A stretch of DNA of 24,157 nt from UBA3792 sp045576895. Its GTDB lineage: Bacteria > Bacillota > Clostridia > Christensenellales > CAG-138. Positions within the stretch are counted from its first letter, which is position 1. Each line of letters opens with the position of its first letter. A model generated the notes under the pieces. The model did no database searches. It saw nothing but the letters and a program-made list of their open reading frames with translations, and was not told the DNA's origin. The stretch covers positions 1-24,157 of the forward strand of contig JAZNHI010000197.1 in assembly GCA_045576895.1 (NCBI GenBank). Reading direction: 5' to 3'. Made by a program: the position numbers and the translations under genes. This document shows positions 21,194 to 24,157 of the stretch, piece by piece.

Positions 21194-22966
21194 TTGATCT
21201 TCGGAAAACACATCAATAAATACTATCTGAAATATGCGCCGCTTCTTTTGCTCGGTGCGATTGCGCTGATCCTTGTCGATTATGTGCAGTTGATCATTCC
21301 GGAGCTTTACCGGATGCTGATCAACGGACTGAACGAGGGAGAGGTACTGTATCAAGGCGTCATGACGCCGTTCGACACAACGTTTTTGCTGGACAGGATC
21401 TGCCTGCCCATCGTTTACGTGATCGCCGTTATGGTCGTCGGACGGTTCCTTTGGCGCGTATGCTTCTTCGGATCGGCGATCCGCGTAGAAACGGACATCC
21501 GCATCAAAATGTTCGATCATTGCAAAGACCTTTCACGCGAATACTATCAGGTCAATAAAGTCGGAAATCTGATGAGTCTGTTCACGAACGACCTCGATAC
21601 GATCCAGGAATGCTTCGGCGACGGGCTTCTGATGCTGTTCGACGCGCTGTTTCTGGGCGCGCTCGCGTTCTTCAAAATGTGGCGCATGGACGTGCGGCTG
21701 ACGCTTCTGACGCTGATTCCGCTGGGATTGATCCTGATGATCGGCGTGCTGATGGGCAAGGCGATGATGAGAAAGTGGGAGGTCCGTCAACGCGCGTTCT
21801 CGAACCTTTCCGATTTTGCGCAGGAGAGCTTTTCCGGCTTTGCGGTGATCAAGGCGTTCGTGAAGGAGCTTCACGAGCTGATGTCGTTCAAAAAACTCAA
21901 CATTGAAAACGAAGATACAAACGTCGACTATACGCGCATCTCGACGCTGATGCACGTTTTGATCGTGCTGCTGGTGGAAACGGTTATCTGCGTCATCCTC
22001 GGCTACGGCGGCTATCTTGTTTACCGGAAGCGGTTCAACGCGGGACAGCTCGTGGAGTACATCGCGTATTTCCAATCGGTCGTCTGGCCGGTCATGGCGG
22101 TGTCCATGCTGATCGAAAAATCGGCGCGCGGCAAAGCATCCATGAACCGCATTGCGGAGCTTCTGGAGGCGGAGATCACGGTGCACGACGAGCCGGGGGC
22201 GGAGGAGCTTGATAGCGTTCGGGGCAAGATCGAATTCAAGCATCTTTCCTTCCGCTATCCGGACGGTGAATTCAACGCGCTCGAGGACGTGACGTTCACG
22301 ATCGAAGCGGGTGAAAGCGTCGGGCTGATCGGCAAGACCGGCGCGGGCAAAACGACGCTCGTCGATCTGATCCTCAGGACCTATAACGTGCCCAAGGGGA
22401 CGCTGTTCATCGACGGGCACGACGTGACGGACGCATCGATCCGTTCGGTGCGCGAAGCGTGCGCGTATGTGCCGCAGGACAATTTCCTGTTTTCGGACAC
22501 GATCGCAAACAACATCAACTTCGCTTATGACGAACTGAACGAGGAAGCGGTCGAATACGCCGCCGCGCTTTCGGACGTGCATGACAACATCGTCGATTTC
22601 CGGGACGGCTACACGACAGTCCTCGGCGAACGCGGCGTTACGGTTTCCGGCGGTCAGAAGCAGCGTATCTCCATTGCGCGCGCGCTGATGAAGAACGCGC
22701 CGATCCTGATCATGGATGACTCCGTTTCGGCGGTCGATACCGACACCGAAAAGGTCATCCTGCAGAATCTCAAAGAATGCCGCAGGGGCAGGACGACGAT
22801 CCTGATCGCGCATCGCATTTCGACGGTACGCGATCTCGATAAGCTGATCTTCCTGGAAGACGGCCGCGTAAAGGCGGTCGGCAGTCATGACGAGCTGATG
22901 GAAACGTGTCCGGCTTATGCGCACATGGTCGAACTGCAGCGGCTGGAAGAAGCCGCAAACGCGTGA
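21194..22966 (+). CDS. ABC exporter half-transporter, subunit 1, with degenerate ATP site (BmrC/LmrC/TM287-like)
   Basis: Starting at TTG 21194 the protein has 590 residues: a six-helix membrane domain (about 1-320) and an ATPase domain (about 340-585). Walker A is GLIGKTGAGKTT, the Q-loop PQDNFLFSD, the signature VSGGQKQR and the H-loop IAHRIST. Walker B reads LIMDDSVSAVD, so the catalytic Glu is replaced by Asp509. This is the mark of the degenerate subunit in heterodimeric exporters such as BmrCD, LmrCD and TM287/288. The family N-terminus FGKHINKYYLKY begins at this TTG. An in-frame ATG at 21140 is possible but falls in the promoter. The partner gene follows after 13 bases. Substrates of such exporters are often drugs or lipids; here unknown. 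Confidence 0.92.
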   Translation: MIFGKHINKYYLKYAPLLLLGAIALILVDYVQLIIPELYRMLINGLNEGEVLYQGVMTPFDTTFLLDRICLPIVYVIAVMVVGRFLWRVCFFGSAIRVETDIRIKMFDHCKDLSREYYQVNKVGNLMSLFTNDLDTIQECFGDGLLMLFDALFLGALAFFKMWRMDVRLTLLTLIPLGLILMIGVLMGKAMMRKWEVRQRAFSNLSDFAQESFSGFAVIKAFVKELHELMSFKKLNIENEDTNVDYTRISTLMHVLIVLLVETVICVILGYGGYLVYRKRFNAGQLVEYIAYFQSVVWPVMAVSMLIEKSARGKASMNRIAELLEAEITVHDEPGAEELDSVRGKIEFKHLSFRYPDGEFNALEDVTFTIEAGESVGLIGKTGAGKTTLVDLILRTYNVPKGTLFIDGHDVTDASIRSVREACAYVPQDNFLFSDTIANNINFAYDELNEEAVEYAAALSDVHDNIVDFRDGYTTVLGERGVTVSGGQKQRISIARALMKNAPILIMDDSVSAVDTDTEKVILQNLKECRRGRTTILIAHRISTVRDLDKLIFLEDGRVKAVGSHDELMETCPAYAHMVELQRLEEAANA

Positions 22967-22979
22967 GGAGGTGACGAAG

Positions 22980-24157
22980 ATGCATGCATATTATCCTTTG
23001 CTTCTTGCAGGCGGCATCATCGGACTGATCTCCGTCATTCTCATCGTGGCGTTCGCCATGATCAAGGACAAAAAACAGGCGATCGGCTTTGACCGTCACA
23101 TGAAGGACGGCGAGATCGTCAGACGCCTCATGCGATACGCAAAGCCGTACGCGGGCAAGTTCGTTTTCGTCGGGATCATCGTTCTGGTCGGCATCGCGTA
23201 CGACGTTATTTCCCCGCTGCTGATCGGCAGGATCACGGACCTTATCCGCGCGGATTTCGAGCTGAAGCGGCTGTTTGCGCTGGTCGCGACCTATGCGGGC
23301 ATCCTGATCGTGTCGATGGTCTGTACTTACGTGCAGGCGATCGTGCTTCAGAAGGTCGGACAGCGGATCATCTCCGTCATGCGCGAGGACCTGTTCACGC
23401 ATATCGAATCGCTCTCGCACGAACAGATGAATTCCATGCCGGTCGGCAAGCTCGTCACGCGCGTCACGAACGACACGAATGCGATTTCGCTGATGTTCAC
23501 GTCGCTGCTGGTCAACCTTGTGAAGAACGTGTTTGTCATCGTCGGCGTATTCGCCGCCATGATCGCGCTGAACTACGAGCTGACGCTGATGGTGCTGTGC
23601 TTCGTACCGTTCATCGTACTGTTCACAATGATTTTCCGCAAGTTCGCGCGCCGGGCGTACCGCCGCGTGAAGGACCGCACGACGGACATCAACACGTATC
23701 TTTCGGAAAATCTGTCCGGCATCAAGATTACGCAGATCTTTAACCGCGAAAAAGAAAAGCTGCGTGATTTCACGGAGAAGAGCAAGGGGCTCGGCAAAGC
23801 GAAGCGCGATCAGATCCTGGTGTTCGGGATCTTCCGCCCGCTCGTCTATATGCTGTATATCAGCTCGGTGCTGTGCCTGTTCTTCCTGGGCGGCAAAGGG
23901 TACCTCGACGGAACGGTATTTCTCGGACAGACGCTGGAGGTCGGTACGATCGTCAGTTTCTACATGTATATCAACAAGTTCTATAACCCGATCCAGAACC
24001 TTGCGGAACAGTTCAACTGGCTGCAGTCGGCGTTCGCAAGCGCCGAGAAGGTCTTTACGAACATGGATATCGAGCCCGCGCTTTCGGACGCGCCCAACGA
24101 GAGCGAGCTCAAAGAGGTCCGCGGCGAGATCGAGTGCCGGCACGTCTGGTTCAGCTA
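22980..24157 (+). CDS. ABC exporter half-transporter, subunit 2 (cut by window edge)
   Basis: The frame runs from ATG 22980 to the window edge, 392 codons, with no stop. GGAGGTGA (22967-22974) gives the start, 13 bases after subunit 1. An N-terminal membrane segment (about 6-28) followed by MIKDKKQAIGFDRHMKDGEI precedes the usual six-helix ABC domain (about 55-350), with LSHEQMNSMPVGKLVTRVTNDT, the intracellular loop motif, and YLSENLSGIKITQIFNRE. The ATPase domain begins at the edge (EIECRHVWFSY), so its Walker motifs, expected to be canonical in this partner, cannot be checked. It is the partner of the degenerate subunit upstream and probably forms one exporter with it. Confidence 0.9.
   Translation, partial: MHAYYPLLLAGGIIGLISVILIVAFAMIKDKKQAIGFDRHMKDGEIVRRLMRYAKPYAGKFVFVGIIVLVGIAYDVISPLLIGRITDLIRADFELKRLFALVATYAGILIVSMVCTYVQAIVLQKVGQRIISVMREDLFTHIESLSHEQMNSMPVGKLVTRVTNDTNAISLMFTSLLVNLVKNVFVIVGVFAAMIALNYELTLMVLCFVPFIVLFTMIFRKFARRAYRRVKDRTTDINTYLSENLSGIKITQIFNREKEKLRDFTEKSKGLGKAKRDQILVFGIFRPLVYMLYISSVLCLFFLGGKGYLDGTVFLGQTLEVGTIVSFYMYINKFYNPIQNLAEQFNWLQSAFASAEKVFTNMDIEPALSDAPNESELKEVRGEIECRHVWFS

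Overview
The window looks like an ordinary chromosomal stretch of a Gram-positive, probably anaerobic Bacillota of class Clostridia. The reasons are a T-box leader in front of valS, strong AGGAGG-type ribosome binding sites, tRNA genes with encoded CCA ends, a pyrimidine-nucleoside phosphorylase, and the gene order polA-coaE-lytic transglycosylase-lspA-rluD. Coding DNA is GC-rich, with short AT-rich promoter gaps. TGA is a normal stop. Closer placement (for example near Christensenellales) is only an inference.

Layout. Positions 1-1893, minus strand: a wall hydrolase with a long PKPTKTP linker, coupled by a one-base overlap to a radical SAM (PflX-like) gene cut by the window edge. A divergent gap (1894-2019) carries back-to-back extended -10 promoters. 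Positions 2020-5480: an ABC-F ATPase overlapping a divergent glycerate-kinase-like protein with an unassigned N-terminal region. Positions 5519-6838: pyrimidine-nucleoside phosphorylase behind its own promoter. Positions 6911-12312: a tight operon of polA, coaE, a membrane-anchored lytic transglycosylase, an atypical lspA and an RluD-family pseudouridine synthase, joined by overlapping or abutting start and stop codons. Positions 12432-14306: a DUF885 lipoprotein metallopeptidase. Positions 14311-17220: promoter, valine T-box leader with terminator, and valS. Positions 17284-17775: a small membrane protein with a long helical tail. Positions 17866-18506: seven tRNA genes (Pro, Glu, Met, Asp, Thr, Tyr, Leu) ending in a strong terminator.

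Positions 18540-18979 are an AT-richer, gene-poor accessory patch with five small tandem hairpins and one long hairpin. After it come a small HExxH protein (18980-19363), a bidirectional terminator, and a convergent minus-strand operon of radC, a Cys-rich small protein and a GtrA-family membrane protein. The window ends with a two-gene heterodimeric ABC exporter, the second half cut off at the right edge.

Most of the window is housekeeping, and I see no clear new multi-gene system. The points most worth a second look are the tandem hairpin array after the tRNA cluster, the kinase-like protein with altered active-site motifs and an unknown N-terminal region, the radC promoter that implies a nearly leaderless mRNA, the inserted loop and charged tail in LspA, and the 42-bp coding repeat in the wall hydrolase. 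All calls rest on reading motifs by eye; no database search was run.
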